A DNA stretch of 64,000 nucleotides from Flammeovirgaceae bacterium (GTDB taxonomy: Bacteria; Bacteroidota; Bacteroidia; Cytophagales; Cyclobacteriaceae). Each line of letters starts with the position of its first letter. The stretch's first letter is position 1. The notes under the pieces were generated by a model, which did not search any database, was not told where the DNA came from, and saw only the letters and a list, made by a program, of their open reading frames with translations. Both the position numbers and the translations under genes were made by a program. Location of the stretch: the NCBI GenBank assembly GCA_027487845.1, contig JAIYCV010000026.1, positions 248,001-312,000 of the forward strand. The letters run 5' to 3'. Below are positions 14,251 through 22,815 of this stretch, piece after piece.

Positions 14251-14715
14251 ATGCCAACATCAAGACCTGCCTCTAAGAATAACGCAAGCAACACGATGCA
14301 ACCTGGCAAAGGAAAATCGTGGAGCGATAAGCTGAATGATCCTTCCAAAGTACATCAGCTCAAAAGGCTCGATAAAGATTTTGCCGACATGCCAGCAAAT
14401 AGCAAAATGTTAATTGCTACTCCGAAAATTATTGATGAGTATGTCCGGCAGATTCCGAAGGGGAGCAGCAGCAACTTAGCAACCATGCGGAGAGATTTGG
14501 CTAATGAATTTGGAGCAGACTATACTTGTCCGGTTACAAGTGGCATATTTTTGCGTATTGTTTCAGAGGCAGCACATGAACAACTCCAGACTGGCATTTC
14601 TATAAATAAAATTACTCCGTTCTGGCGAGTTGTGGATGAAAAATCACCGCTAAATAAGAAGCTTACGTTCGGAGAGAGTTTTGTGAAGGAACAGAGAAAG
14701 AAAGAAGGGATTTAG
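14251..14715 (+). CDS. MGMT-like (alkyltransferase-like) DNA-binding protein lacking the acceptor cysteine
   Basis: About 154 residues. The C-terminal two thirds resemble the DNA-binding domain of methylated-DNA cysteine methyltransferases in the variant seen in Bacteroidota: a helix around IIDEYVRQIPKG, then ATMRRDLANEFGADYTCPVT, then ITPFWRVVDEKSPLN. In true methyltransferases the last motif is PCHRV; here it reads PFWRV, so the reactive Cys is replaced. This suggests an ATL-type lesion-binding protein rather than an enzyme. The ATG at 14251 is preferred to an in-frame TTG two codons earlier. It lies at the end of the cluster. Confidence 0.6.
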   Translation: MPTSRPASKNNASNTMQPGKGKSWSDKLNDPSKVHQLKRLDKDFADMPANSKMLIATPKIIDEYVRQIPKGSSSNLATMRRDLANEFGADYTCPVTSGIFLRIVSEAAHEQLQTGISINKITPFWRVVDEKSPLNKKLTFGESFVKEQRKKEGI

Positions 14716-14803
14716 ATCTAAAGCAAATTGATTTCGCGGCACAATAAAAATAGGAGATATAAGGTTTGTTCTTGAACTTTGAATTTTTAATTCATCGCTG
14801 AAA

Positions 14804-15520
14804 TTGAATTCCATTCCAAACAAACTGACCAAATTTATCGACCTCGGCCTCATTGAATATCAACAGGCTTGGGATTTCCAAACTAATTTGTTCAATCAAC
14901 TACTGGAAACAAAAAAACAGAACCGCGAGCTATCGAGCAACGAACAACGAACAACGAATAACTACTTACTCTTTTGCGAACACCCGCATGTTTACACGTT
15001 AGGAAAAAGCGGTAATGAAAACAATCTGTTGATTAAAAAAGAAGAGTTACACACCATCAACGCAAGTTATTTCCCTATCAACCGCGGGGGCGACATTACC
15101 TACCACGGCCCAGGCCAACTAGTTGCCTATCCTGTTCTAGACTTGGAAAATTTTTTTACCGATATTCATAAATACATGCGGTTGTTAGAAGAATCGGTTA
15201 TACAAACCTTGCATGAATTTAACATTGAAAGCGGGCGCATTTCACGTTTAACAGGTGTTTGGATAGACCACGAGGACAAAACAAATCCAAGAAAAATCTG
15301 CGCCTTGGGTGTTAAAACGAGCCGTTGGGTTACGCTTCATGGTTTGGCCCTTAACGTGAGCACCGATCTCAAGTACTTCAACAACATTGTACCTTGCGGG
15401 ATCAACGATAAGGCCGTAACGTCAATGGAGGCTGAACTTGGACGCAAAGTTGACGTTGTGCCGGTAAAGGAAATCCTAAAAGCAAAGATCAGCCAACTCT
15501 TCCAGATGGATTTTAGATAG
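14804..15520 (+). CDS. lipB: Octanoyltransferase LipB
   Basis: LipB moves octanoyl from acyl-carrier protein to lipoyl domains, the first step of lipoate synthesis. The 238-residue protein carries NRGGDITYHGPGQLVAYP at about 93-110. The catalytic lysine is Lys164 in RKICALGVK and the catalytic cysteine is Cys198 in IVPCGI. A stretch SSNEQRTTNN at 44-53 is encoded by four 7-bp tandem repeats and probably enlarges a surface loop. The TTG start at 14804 is the only good initiation site near the conserved N-terminus. No lipA is adjacent. Confidence 0.95.
   Translation: MNSIPNKLTKFIDLGLIEYQQAWDFQTNLFNQLLETKKQNRELSSNEQRTTNNYLLFCEHPHVYTLGKSGNENNLLIKKEELHTINASYFPINRGGDITYHGPGQLVAYPVLDLENFFTDIHKYMRLLEESVIQTLHEFNIESGRISRLTGVWIDHEDKTNPRKICALGVKTSRWVTLHGLALNVSTDLKYFNNIVPCGINDKAVTSMEAELGRKVDVVPVKEILKAKISQLFQMDFR
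14934..14961. repeat. Four 7-bp tandem repeats (CGAACAA-like) inside lipB
   Basis: Units CGAGCAA, CGAACAA, CGAACAA and CGAATAA run in tandem from 14934 to 14961, within the lipB reading frame. The total of 28 bases is not a multiple of three, so gain or loss of a unit would shift the frame. Confidence 0.85.
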
Positions 15521-15539
15521 AAAAATCAGTTGTTCCCTT

Positions 15540-15653
15540 TTACACTCCCTTCAAGTTATCTACTGGGTTAACAAACACCGCTCTCCACGTTTGAGAACCA
15601 ATCGTTAAACCACTGAAAATAATCAACGCCACTATTATCCCTTGCCGAAGGGC
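15540..15653 (-). pseudogene. Remnant C-terminus of an FtsX/MacB-type ABC transporter permease
   Basis: Read on the minus strand, the 37 codons from 15653 to the stop at 15540 give a hydrophobic segment, IIVALIIFSGLTIG, followed by SQTWRAVFVNPVDNLKGV. That is the usual last membrane helix plus conserved C-terminal tail (NPV-x-x-L) of Bacteroidota FtsX-like permeases. A stop codon lies directly upstream and there is no room for the rest of the protein before the next gene, so this is a decayed end piece. The membrane gene at 15679-16026 lies just upstream in the same orientation. Confidence 0.7.
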
Positions 15654-15678
15654 TCACTTTGCAAGAAAAATTTGTGTA

Positions 15679-16026
15679 CTATTTCGTTTCTCTCTTTACC
15701 AAAAAATAATAAATCAAAAACCCGAATGATATAGCTACAGCAAACAATCCGTAAGGCATTGGCGACTCAGGACTGACGGGCACGTACTCCATAATGATAA
15801 GTGATAGTCCTGCGAAAAAAGAGATTAAGCCCCATTTCAACGAAGAATATTTGTTGTCTGAATTTTGATAGTTTTTGAAGATGGCCTGCGTGTCCTCATT
15901 CACAAAGCCTTTGTCAATCATTTTCTTTTTCAGCATATAATCGGTCATTACTTTGGTAAAGAAATAAATAGAGAGGCCAAGGCTGCCTAAGATCGAAACG
16001 GGCATTAATAATTCGTTGGTATTCAT
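15679..16026 (-). CDS. DUF6249-like membrane protein
   Basis: A 115-residue protein with three membrane segments, about residues 7-27, 67-83 and 89-108. The middle part is charged, with KKKMIDKGFVNEDTQAIF resembling the short cytosolic helix of DUF6249-type proteins. These small proteins often sit next to ECF sigma factors in Bacteroidota. Here the sigma gene starts 164 bases away on the other strand. Function unknown; family assignment from memory of the pattern. Confidence 0.65.
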   Translation of the reverse strand: MNTNELLMPVSILGSLGLSIYFFTKVMTDYMLKKKMIDKGFVNEDTQAIFKNYQNSDNKYSSLKWGLISFFAGLSLIIMEYVPVSPESPMPYGLFAVAISFGFLIYYFLVKRETK

Positions 16027-16190
16027 AAGGTAGTATTTTAAATTTTTCTTGTTGGGGTGTGAGACATCAATGGTAGATTAAATGTTGCAGGCTGGTGATA
16101 AAATAATCTGCAACCATCCGCGGTTATGCCATCTATTTGATCCGCTTTATCATAATTATATAACTTGCTGCAACATCGGCACCTGTAGCT

Positions 16191-16769
16191 GTGTCTAACC
16201 GCAAAATGATGGATGATAGGGCTTTGGTATCGCAAGTATTAAGTGGCGACAGAAAGGCCTTTAAGCAACTCATTAAGCAGCACGAACGGTTAGTGTGGCA
16301 CATGGTTGGCCGGCTTATTAATCATCAAGAAGACAGAGAGGAGCTTTGTCAGGATGTGTTCCTGAGAGTCTATGAGAAGTTAGGGGAGTTCAATTTTCAA
16401 TCTAAGCTCAGTACTTGGGTGGCCACAATTGCTTACCGACAGGGGGTGAACCATTTGAGAAAAAAGAAAATAGAAATAAGTGACATCCCCGAAGAGGAAA
16501 GTTTCACAATTCACTTTGTTTCGAATGAAAACCTCGAAGAAAAACTAGAAGATAAAGAAATGAATGCGCTCGTACTGAAATTAGTGGATCAACTTCCTGC
16601 GCAATACAAAATGGTGCTTACCTTGTATCATGTAGACCAAATGAACTACCAAGAAATTGAAACCGTGACGGGCATGCCCGAAGGCACAGTAAAAAGTTAT
16701 CTTTTTCGTGCAAGGCATCTGTTAAAAGAGAAAGTAAAGAAGTACCTTGGTAAAGAGGAATGGATATGA
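16191..16769 (+). CDS. ECF-type RNA polymerase sigma factor
   Basis: The 192-residue protein has sigma region 2 (HERLVWHMVGRLINHQED, then ELCQDVFLRVYEKL and WVATIAYRQGVNHLRKKK) and region 4 with a helix-turn-helix (MNYQEIETVTGMPEGTVKSY). It would direct RNA polymerase to a small regulon. The GTG at 16191 gives the best N-terminus. Its last codons overlap the start of the next gene, so the two are translated together. The signal is unknown. Confidence 0.93.
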   Translation: MSNRKMMDDRALVSQVLSGDRKAFKQLIKQHERLVWHMVGRLINHQEDREELCQDVFLRVYEKLGEFNFQSKLSTWVATIAYRQGVNHLRKKKIEISDIPEEESFTIHFVSNENLEEKLEDKEMNALVLKLVDQLPAQYKMVLTLYHVDQMNYQEIETVTGMPEGTVKSYLFRARHLLKEKVKKYLGKEEWI

Positions 16770-17158
16770 GCACACAAGACGAGGAATTGCAAAACAAATT
16801 TTTGGCAGGGGTTACTGATGACAGTTTGGACGGTATTGCTTATAAAAAAGTATTTGACGCAATCTCCACCGAACCTCATTTTAATTTGCCAATCAATTTT
16901 GCAGATAAAGTAGTACAACAACTTGAAACGAACGAAGCTAACTCTACTGCAAGCGAAATGCGCTGGCTGGCTGCTGGGATATTTTTACTTGTTATAGGAG
17001 CCGTAGTTGGGGCCATCCTTAGCGGCTTTAGGCCTAGCTTTGGTGCCTTTAAGTTTTGGGCGAGTTATCCGGGATTATTTGTGTTTGGCCTAATCTTCCT
17101 GTTTTTTATCCAATGGCTCGACAAAACGATCATCGGCAAGGGTCTAAAAATAGGGTAA
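16760..17158 (+). CDS. Putative membrane partner of the ECF sigma factor
   Basis: A 132-residue protein with a soluble N-terminal half of about 70 residues. Two membrane segments follow (MRWLAAGIFLLVIGAVVGAI and YPGLFVFGLIFLFFIQWL). It begins inside the last codons of the sigma gene: ATG at 16760, or ATG at 16766, which overlaps the stop as ATGA. The overlap and membrane anchoring suit an anti-sigma factor. No clear anti-sigma motif such as a zinc-binding HxxxCxxC is present, so the role is inferred from position only. Confidence 0.65.
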   Translation: MDMSTQDEELQNKFLAGVTDDSLDGIAYKKVFDAISTEPHFNLPINFADKVVQQLETNEANSTASEMRWLAAGIFLLVIGAVVGAILSGFRPSFGAFKFWASYPGLFVFGLIFLFFIQWLDKTIIGKGLKIG

Positions 17159-17245
17159 CCATGTCATATTTACTGCTGAAAATTGAGCTTTTGGTGAAAA
17201 ATGACTTACTTAGGATTCCAATACCAAACAAAAACTCATATTCAA

Positions 17246-17542
17246 ATGAAAAAACTGTTGACTTTAATGTTAGCCGCCACGCTTGTCTTTGCGGCTTCCG
17301 AATCATCTTTCGCCCAAAAGAAAAAAAAGAAAGACAAAAAGGGCAAAGTAACTGCCCATGGTGAAAAAGATAATGATGGAAAGTTTAATGAGCGGAAAAA
17401 CAAGGGCGTAGGCGATGGGCCAGCGGGTAGTACAAAAAAGAGGAAAGGAAAAAAATCTAAGAAAACTAGTTTTGCCCCTTTAAAGGATGAATTTGATTTA
17501 TTCTACTCCTATATCAAGAAGGAGGATGAAAGATTAGCGTAG
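17246..17542 (+). CDS. Small secreted Lys/Gly-rich protein
   Basis: From the ATG at 17246 the 98-residue product has a clean signal peptide (MKKLLTLMLAATLVFAAS, cleaved near FAQ). A very basic, low-complexity region follows (KKKKKDKKGK and KKRKGKKSKK), with a short acidic C-terminus. An upstream in-frame ATG at 17201 would put 15 residues before the signal peptide and is less likely. I do not recognise the family. It follows the sigma/anti-sigma pair and may be a target of it. Confidence 0.65.
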   Translation: MKKLLTLMLAATLVFAASESSFAQKKKKKDKKGKVTAHGEKDNDGKFNERKNKGVGDGPAGSTKKRKGKKSKKTSFAPLKDEFDLFYSYIKKEDERLA

Positions 17543-17550
17543 ACGTATCC

Positions 17551-17591
17551 AAAAAATAAGCCTGATCAAAAAACCGATCAGGCTTATTTTA
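17551..17591. terminator. Bidirectional hairpin terminator
   Basis: AAAATAAGCCTGATC at 17553-17567 pairs with GATCAGGCTTATTTT at 17576-17590, giving a 15-bp stem with an 8-base loop. A-rich and T-rich ends allow termination from both the sigma cassette and the convergent lemA gene. Confidence 0.88.
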
Positions 17592-17612
17592 TGCTATGAG
17601 ACTCTGAGGTGA

Positions 17613-18191
17613 CTAGAATTTAACCTCTGGTGCTTTATCAGAACCTTCTGCTGCTTCAAAACCTTTCTTCACCGAGAAATCTTCTCCACCACCAAACCAA
17701 TTCAAAGCCATCTTTTTAAAGTATCCTCTGACGTAAGTATTATAGTTTTTTATGGATTCATTATATCTCTCACGAGCCACTCCAATTCGGTTCTCACTGC
17801 CAGTAAGTTCCTTTTGTAAGTCAATAAAATTCTCAGTGGACCTTATTTGAGGATAAGCTTCAAACGCCAAATTAATTGCAGAGTTAATCTGTTTTCCAGC
17901 TCTATCAAGATCAGAAGGAGATTTAGCTCCAACTATCCCTGCTCTTGCTTGGGTAACTTGTGTTAGGATACTTTTTTCATTTTCAGCTGCTCCTTTAACT
18001 GTTGCAACAAGTTGAGGAACTAAATCAGCTCTCCTTTGGTACATTGTTTGAACATCAGCCCATTTCCCGTTCACTTCTTCTTGCAGCCTTACAGAGCTAT
18101 CATAAACCCCACTACCCCAAGAAATAAATCCAAAAACAAAAACAACAACAACTCCAATAATTATCAATGTTACTAATAGTCCCTTTTTCAT
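17613..18191 (-). CDS. lemA: LemA family protein
   Basis: The 192-residue protein has an N-terminal membrane helix (LLVTLIIIGVVVVFVFGFI). The LemA pattern follows: VRLQEEVNGKWADVQTMYQRRADLVPQLVATVKG, interrupted here only for length, then a long helical core and LTGSENRIGVARERYNES. LemA proteins are membrane-anchored helical bundles of unknown function, often beside a secreted TPM-domain protein. No such neighbour is seen here, so this copy stands alone between asd and the sigma cassette. Confidence 0.94.
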   Translation of the reverse strand: MKKGLLVTLIIIGVVVVFVFGFISWGSGVYDSSVRLQEEVNGKWADVQTMYQRRADLVPQLVATVKGAAENEKSILTQVTQARAGIVGAKSPSDLDRAGKQINSAINLAFEAYPQIRSTENFIDLQKELTGSENRIGVARERYNESIKNYNTYVRGYFKKMALNWFGGGEDFSVKKGFEAAEGSDKAPEVKF

Positions 18192-18241
18192 TTGATTTAA
18201 ATTTTTTACAAAAATACTAATATTAATCCTAAGGAAAATCT

Positions 18242-19234
18242 TTAAGATATAAGTGTGGTTTCCATCATAAATTCGGCAATTTGCACCGCGTTGGTGGCCG
18301 CGCCCTTCCTTAGGTTATCGGCCACAATCCACAAATTCAATGTTTTAGGCTGCGACTCGTCTCTACGAATTCTTCCCACAAACACCTCGTCTCGGCCATG
18401 TGAATTTATTGGCATGGGGTAAACATTGTTTTTAACATCGTCTTGAACGATCACACCCTCGGTACGTTCCAATATTTCCCTTACCTCTTTCAAATCATAT
18501 TCTTTGAAAAACTCCACATTTACTGCCTCCGAATGACCACCTACTGTAGGAACGCGAACGGTAGTTGAAGTGACCATTATGGATTGATCGCCCAAAATTT
18601 TACGGGTTTCGTTCACCATCTTCATTTCTTCCTTGGTATACCCATTGTCCAGAAACGAATCGATGTGTGGCAACACGTTTTTATCGATTTTGTGAGGATA
18701 AACTTTTATTCCTTCTATTCCCTCTCGCTCGTCCATCATTTGCTGCACTGCATCTTTTCCTGTTCCCGTCACTGACTGGTAAGTCGAAACAACGATCCTT
18801 TTTATTTTATACTTAGCGTGAAGTGGTGCCAAGGCCAACACCATTTGAATAGTTGAGCAATTTGGATTTGCGATGATTTTATCCTCGGTAGTAATCTCCT
18901 TTCCGTTAATTTCTGGCACTACTAACTTTTTAGTAGGATCCATCCTCCAAGCCGATGAGTTATCGATGACAATTGTGCCTGCCTGAGCATACTTTGGAGC
19001 CCAATCAAGTGAAGTGCCACCGCCCGCGGAAAAAATCGCTACATCGGCTCCAAGTGTGCAACCTTCTTCAATGCTCTTTATCGTGTATTCCTTTTGCTTA
19101 AACTTCATTGTTTGCCCTACCGATTTGGCAGAGGCGATTAAAAACAATTCATCAAATTGAACATGGCGCTCTTCGAGCACTTTTAAAACCTCTTGGCCAA
19201 CCAAACCAGTAGCCCCAACGATAGCTAATTTCAT
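18242..19234 (-). CDS. asd: Aspartate-semialdehyde dehydrogenase
   Basis: This enzyme makes aspartate semialdehyde from aspartyl phosphate for the lysine, threonine and methionine pathways and for the diaminopimelate of the cell wall. The 330-residue protein begins with the nucleotide-binding GATGLVGQ. The catalytic Cys126 lies in NPNCST, and a later GGHSEAVNVEF contains the substrate-binding histidine. No other amino-acid genes are next to it. It is transcribed divergently from the large lamin-tail protein gene. Confidence 0.97.
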   Translation of the reverse strand: MKLAIVGATGLVGQEVLKVLEERHVQFDELFLIASAKSVGQTMKFKQKEYTIKSIEEGCTLGADVAIFSAGGGTSLDWAPKYAQAGTIVIDNSSAWRMDPTKKLVVPEINGKEITTEDKIIANPNCSTIQMVLALAPLHAKYKIKRIVVSTYQSVTGTGKDAVQQMMDEREGIEGIKVYPHKIDKNVLPHIDSFLDNGYTKEEMKMVNETRKILGDQSIMVTSTTVRVPTVGGHSEAVNVEFFKEYDLKEVREILERTEGVIVQDDVKNNVYPMPINSHGRDEVFVGRIRRDESQPKTLNLWIVADNLRKGAATNAVQIAEFMMETTLIS

Positions 19235-19284
19235 TTTTTTGTTTAATTTAGAGTTGCAAAAATAATACTTTAAACAATACCGCT

Positions 19285-22200
19285 ATGAAAATATCTGGAT
19301 TCATAGTCCCTCTGCTTTTTTTCTTTTTACAAACGAATGCGCAAGTCACAGATAATTTTACGGACAGTGATTTTACCAATAATCCTATTTGGACACCCGA
19401 TATTGCGGCAAATTGGACCGTTGCAAATAACCAGCTTCGATCTAATTCTTCGGTAGCCAACTCTACTTTCTATATCAGCACACCGTCCACGCAAGCATTG
19501 AACACTCAATGGGAGTTTTATACCAATCTGCAATTGAATACGTCAAGCGCAAATTTTGTAGACGTTTACTTAACTTCCTCCAACGCCACTATGTCTGGTA
19601 CAAATGGTTATTTCGTTCGTATTGGCGGTACGCCCGATGAAATTAGTCTATACAAAACAACGGCAGGAATAAACACGATCTTAATCAACGGAGCAGATGG
19701 CGTTACAAATAGCTCCAACACAGTTTTGAAAATCAAAGTAATCCGTGACGCGGCAAATAGTTGGTCGCTTTTGCGCGATGTAAGCGGAACGGGAAATAGT
19801 TACGTTTCGGAGGGGACAGCTATTGATGCAACATTTACCACCAGTTCATTTTTTGGTATCCGTATAACCCAATCTACTTCCAGTTTTTTCTTAAAGCATT
19901 TCTTTGACGACTTCTACGTTGGTCCAGTTATTTTAGATACTACCCCGCCAACGTTAACTTCAGTATCTGTTTTAACCTCCACCGAACTGAGTCTTTCTTT
20001 CAATGAAGACTTAGCTATTTTGTCTGCCCAATCGACCGCGAGTTATACAGTTAACAACGAGATAGGCTCGCCATCAACGGCAGTTTTGCAACCTGACAAA
20101 AGAACAGTCAAGCTCACGTTTTTAACTGCGTTTGGAAATGGGATCGAGAACCAATTAACGCTCACCGCAATTACAGATGTAGCTGGTAATACCATTGTTC
20201 AAACCAGTATGTCTTTTTTGTTTTTCATTCCTGTATCCGAAAAGAGATCGGATATAATCGTTTCTGAAATGTTTGCCGACCCTGACCCAACTATCGGTTT
20301 GCCAGCAGCAGAGTTTATTGAAATCTATAATCGCAGTTCAAATCCGTTTGACTTAAACGGTTGGAAGCTTACAGATGGAAGTTCAACGGCCACCTTTCCG
20401 GCCCAACTAATTTTACCTAACCAATATTGGATTATAACTTCCTCATCTAATGCCGGTTTGTTTTCTTCCTACCAAAATGTAATTGGCGTATCCAACTTTC
20501 CTAGTCTCAATAATTCAGGAGATTTGGTTTTGTTGAAAGGCAGCTCAGGGTTAACGGTAGACTCGTTGAACTACTCGTTGAGTTGGTACCGCGATGCTGA
20601 CAAGCAGCAAGGTGGCTGGTCGCTGGAAAGAATTGATTTGGGTAAATCTTCTACCGATCCGTTAAACTGGGTTGCATCGCAAGATGTAACCGGAGGGACG
20701 CCCGGAAAACAAAATTCATGGTTTGGTAAAAATCCGGACGTAAGCCCGCCCAAATTAGTTTCCCTCATCGTAAAAAGTGATTCTCAACTTGAATTGATGT
20801 TCGATGAGCCCTTACAGCAGTCTTCTTTGGATGTCACCAATTTCAGTGTAAACAATTCCATCGGAGCTCCAACCATTGCGCAGTTACTGTCCGATCAAAA
20901 GTCTGTATCTCTTTCGTTTTATTCTAAGTTCCAAAACGGAGTTGAGAATGCAATTTCAATAACTACAGTAAGTGATGTAGCTGGAAATGGCATCGGTACA
21001 ATTACAGAAACATTCACATTTATAAGCTATTCCCCGTCTTTAACCAAAGACGTTATATTCAGCGAAATCTTGGCCGATCCCACTCCTTCTTTAGGTTTAC
21101 CTGATGCCGAGTTTATAGAGCTTTATAATCGCAGCACGACTCCGTTCAATTTGGTCGACTGGAGTTTTCAGGCTGGTGCTTCTAGCACAACATTTATCAA
21201 TCAAGTAATCTTGCCGAAACAGTACCTAATTGTGACAAACGCAAAGAATATAAATAAATTATCACCCTTTGGTAGGGTACTTGGCCTCTCCAGCTTTCCT
21301 GTTTTACCTAATGACGGGACTTCATTAATTCTTAGGAATGATAAAGGAGTGTTGATTGATTCCCTAAAATATTCTACCGCATGGTATCGGAACAGCGATA
21401 AATCGGAAGGCGGGTATTCGCTTGAATTGATTGACCCAGCTAGCCCTTGCGGAGAAGAAGATAATTGGATTGCCTCTGAAAGTACAACAGGCGGTACACC
21501 GGGAAAACAAAATGCTGCGTTTGCCAACAAGCCCGATTTAACAGGGCCAAAATTGACAGCAGTTCAAGTAGTTGGTAATAACGAATTGATTTTAATTTTT
21601 GATGAAAAGTTAGATGGTATTTCATTGCTGAAAGATAATATTGAAACGAATCCACAATTAGAAATTGCTAGCCTGCGCTTTTTAGATAATTCTAAACGAC
21701 AGATAGTTGTTGTCTTTGTAAATGAATTTGAGAAAAGAACGTTGTACTCACTTACGTTAAAAAAAGTATATGACTGCCCAGGTAATATTATTCAAGATGC
21801 TTTCAGAAAGTTATCGTTTGCTATCCCTGAAGAAGTTGGCGCAAAAGATCTTCTCATAAATGAGCTACTATTTAACCCCAAGCCAAATGGCGTAGACTTT
21901 GTTGAAGTGTATAACAATTCTTCGAAGTTTATTTCCTTAAACGAATTAAAACTAGCGAACCTTGACGATGGTAGTGTAAAAAACATTGAGGCTCTTTCAT
22001 CGAGTGCACCTGTTATAGAGCCTAATCAATTCAAAATATTTACTGTTGACCCAACTGTTTTAAAAAACAATTATCCTCTTGGCGATGAAAAAAACTTCGT
22101 CAAAACAAATTTACCAAGCTTGCCAGATGACGAAGGAACCATTGCTTTAATTAGTGCTTCAGGGATAGTAATTGATTCCTTTCTTTATTCGAAGAAGTTG

Positions 22201-22674
22201 CACTCCACACTGATAAAAGACGAGGAAGGCGTGTCCCTTGAGAGGATTTCGCTCGCGCAAAACACAAATCTTTCAAGCAATTGGAAATCTGCAAGTTCGC
22301 AAAGTGGTTTTGCAACGCCCGGCTTTACCAACTCTAACGCCAGGCCAGAATTGAACCTACTGGATGAGAATGTGACAATAGAACCCGAAGTCTTTGCGCC
22401 TAACTCGGGTAGTGAGGATTTCGCCAAGATCAATTACGCTTTCGATAAAAATAATTTTATTGCCAACATCAAAATTTTAGACCAGCAAGGAAGGCTTGTA
22501 AAAACCATCGCCAATAATGAAACGCTCGGTTATTCAGGCTTTTTTAGGTGGGATGGCAACCTAGAAGATGGCACGAAAGCTCGAATAGGTTATTACATTG
22601 TTTGGATCGACCTATTTGACGATACGGGCTCTGTTAATACGCTTCGCAAAAGAGTGGTTGTAGCCGGGCTTTAG
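19285..22674 (+). CDS. Large secreted protein with three lamin-tail domains and a C-terminal FlgD-like/Ig domain
   Basis: A 1129-residue protein with a signal peptide (IVPLLFFFLQTNAQ). It alternates Ig-like domains starting DxTPPTLTSVSV or its variants (about residues 219-318, 484-585 and 748-845) with lamin-tail domains at about 322-440, 589-700 and 855-970. Each lamin-tail domain is marked by SE-x-x-x-DP and EFIE-x-YNRS. The C-terminal 100 residues (YAFDKNNFIANIKILDQQGR to the end) resemble a FlgD-type Ig fold. It is a cell-surface or secreted protein, plausibly exported with other large envelope proteins. The exact role is unknown. Confidence 0.85.
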   Translation: MKISGFIVPLLFFFLQTNAQVTDNFTDSDFTNNPIWTPDIAANWTVANNQLRSNSSVANSTFYISTPSTQALNTQWEFYTNLQLNTSSANFVDVYLTSSNATMSGTNGYFVRIGGTPDEISLYKTTAGINTILINGADGVTNSSNTVLKIKVIRDAANSWSLLRDVSGTGNSYVSEGTAIDATFTTSSFFGIRITQSTSSFFLKHFFDDFYVGPVILDTTPPTLTSVSVLTSTELSLSFNEDLAILSAQSTASYTVNNEIGSPSTAVLQPDKRTVKLTFLTAFGNGIENQLTLTAITDVAGNTIVQTSMSFLFFIPVSEKRSDIIVSEMFADPDPTIGLPAAEFIEIYNRSSNPFDLNGWKLTDGSSTATFPAQLILPNQYWIITSSSNAGLFSSYQNVIGVSNFPSLNNSGDLVLLKGSSGLTVDSLNYSLSWYRDADKQQGGWSLERIDLGKSSTDPLNWVASQDVTGGTPGKQNSWFGKNPDVSPPKLVSLIVKSDSQLELMFDEPLQQSSLDVTNFSVNNSIGAPTIAQLLSDQKSVSLSFYSKFQNGVENAISITTVSDVAGNGIGTITETFTFISYSPSLTKDVIFSEILADPTPSLGLPDAEFIELYNRSTTPFNLVDWSFQAGASSTTFINQVILPKQYLIVTNAKNINKLSPFGRVLGLSSFPVLPNDGTSLILRNDKGVLIDSLKYSTAWYRNSDKSEGGYSLELIDPASPCGEEDNWIASESTTGGTPGKQNAAFANKPDLTGPKLTAVQVVGNNELILIFDEKLDGISLLKDNIETNPQLEIASLRFLDNSKRQIVVVFVNEFEKRTLYSLTLKKVYDCPGNIIQDAFRKLSFAIPEEVGAKDLLINELLFNPKPNGVDFVEVYNNSSKFISLNELKLANLDDGSVKNIEALSSSAPVIEPNQFKIFTVDPTVLKNNYPLGDEKNFVKTNLPSLPDDEGTIALISASGIVIDSFLYSKKLHSTLIKDEEGVSLERISLAQNTNLSSNWKSASSQSGFATPGFTNSNARPELNLLDENVTIEPEVFAPNSGSEDFAKINYAFDKNNFIANIKILDQQGRLVKTIANNETLGYSGFFRWDGNLEDGTKARIGYYIVWIDLFDDTGSVNTLRKRVVVAGL

Positions 22675-22752
22675 CTAGTTGCTTTCAAATAGCGCCCTTG
22701 GCGTCTTAAAAGGCCGTATTTAAGTGTCAAATGGAGCCCTCAAGAAAGATTT

Positions 22753-22781
22753 TTTGTTTTAGCACATACCCCGTATTTTTG
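22753..22781 (+). promoter_or_regulatory. Bacteroidota-type promoter for the DksA-like gene
   Basis: TTTG at 22753-22756 and TATTTTTG at 22774-22781 are separated by 17 bases, a good match to the -33/-7 consensus. The start codon follows 35 bases later at 22816. Confidence 0.7.
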
Positions 22782-22815
22782 CACATCTTTTTTAAACCAG
22801 AAACATTCAGAAGTT

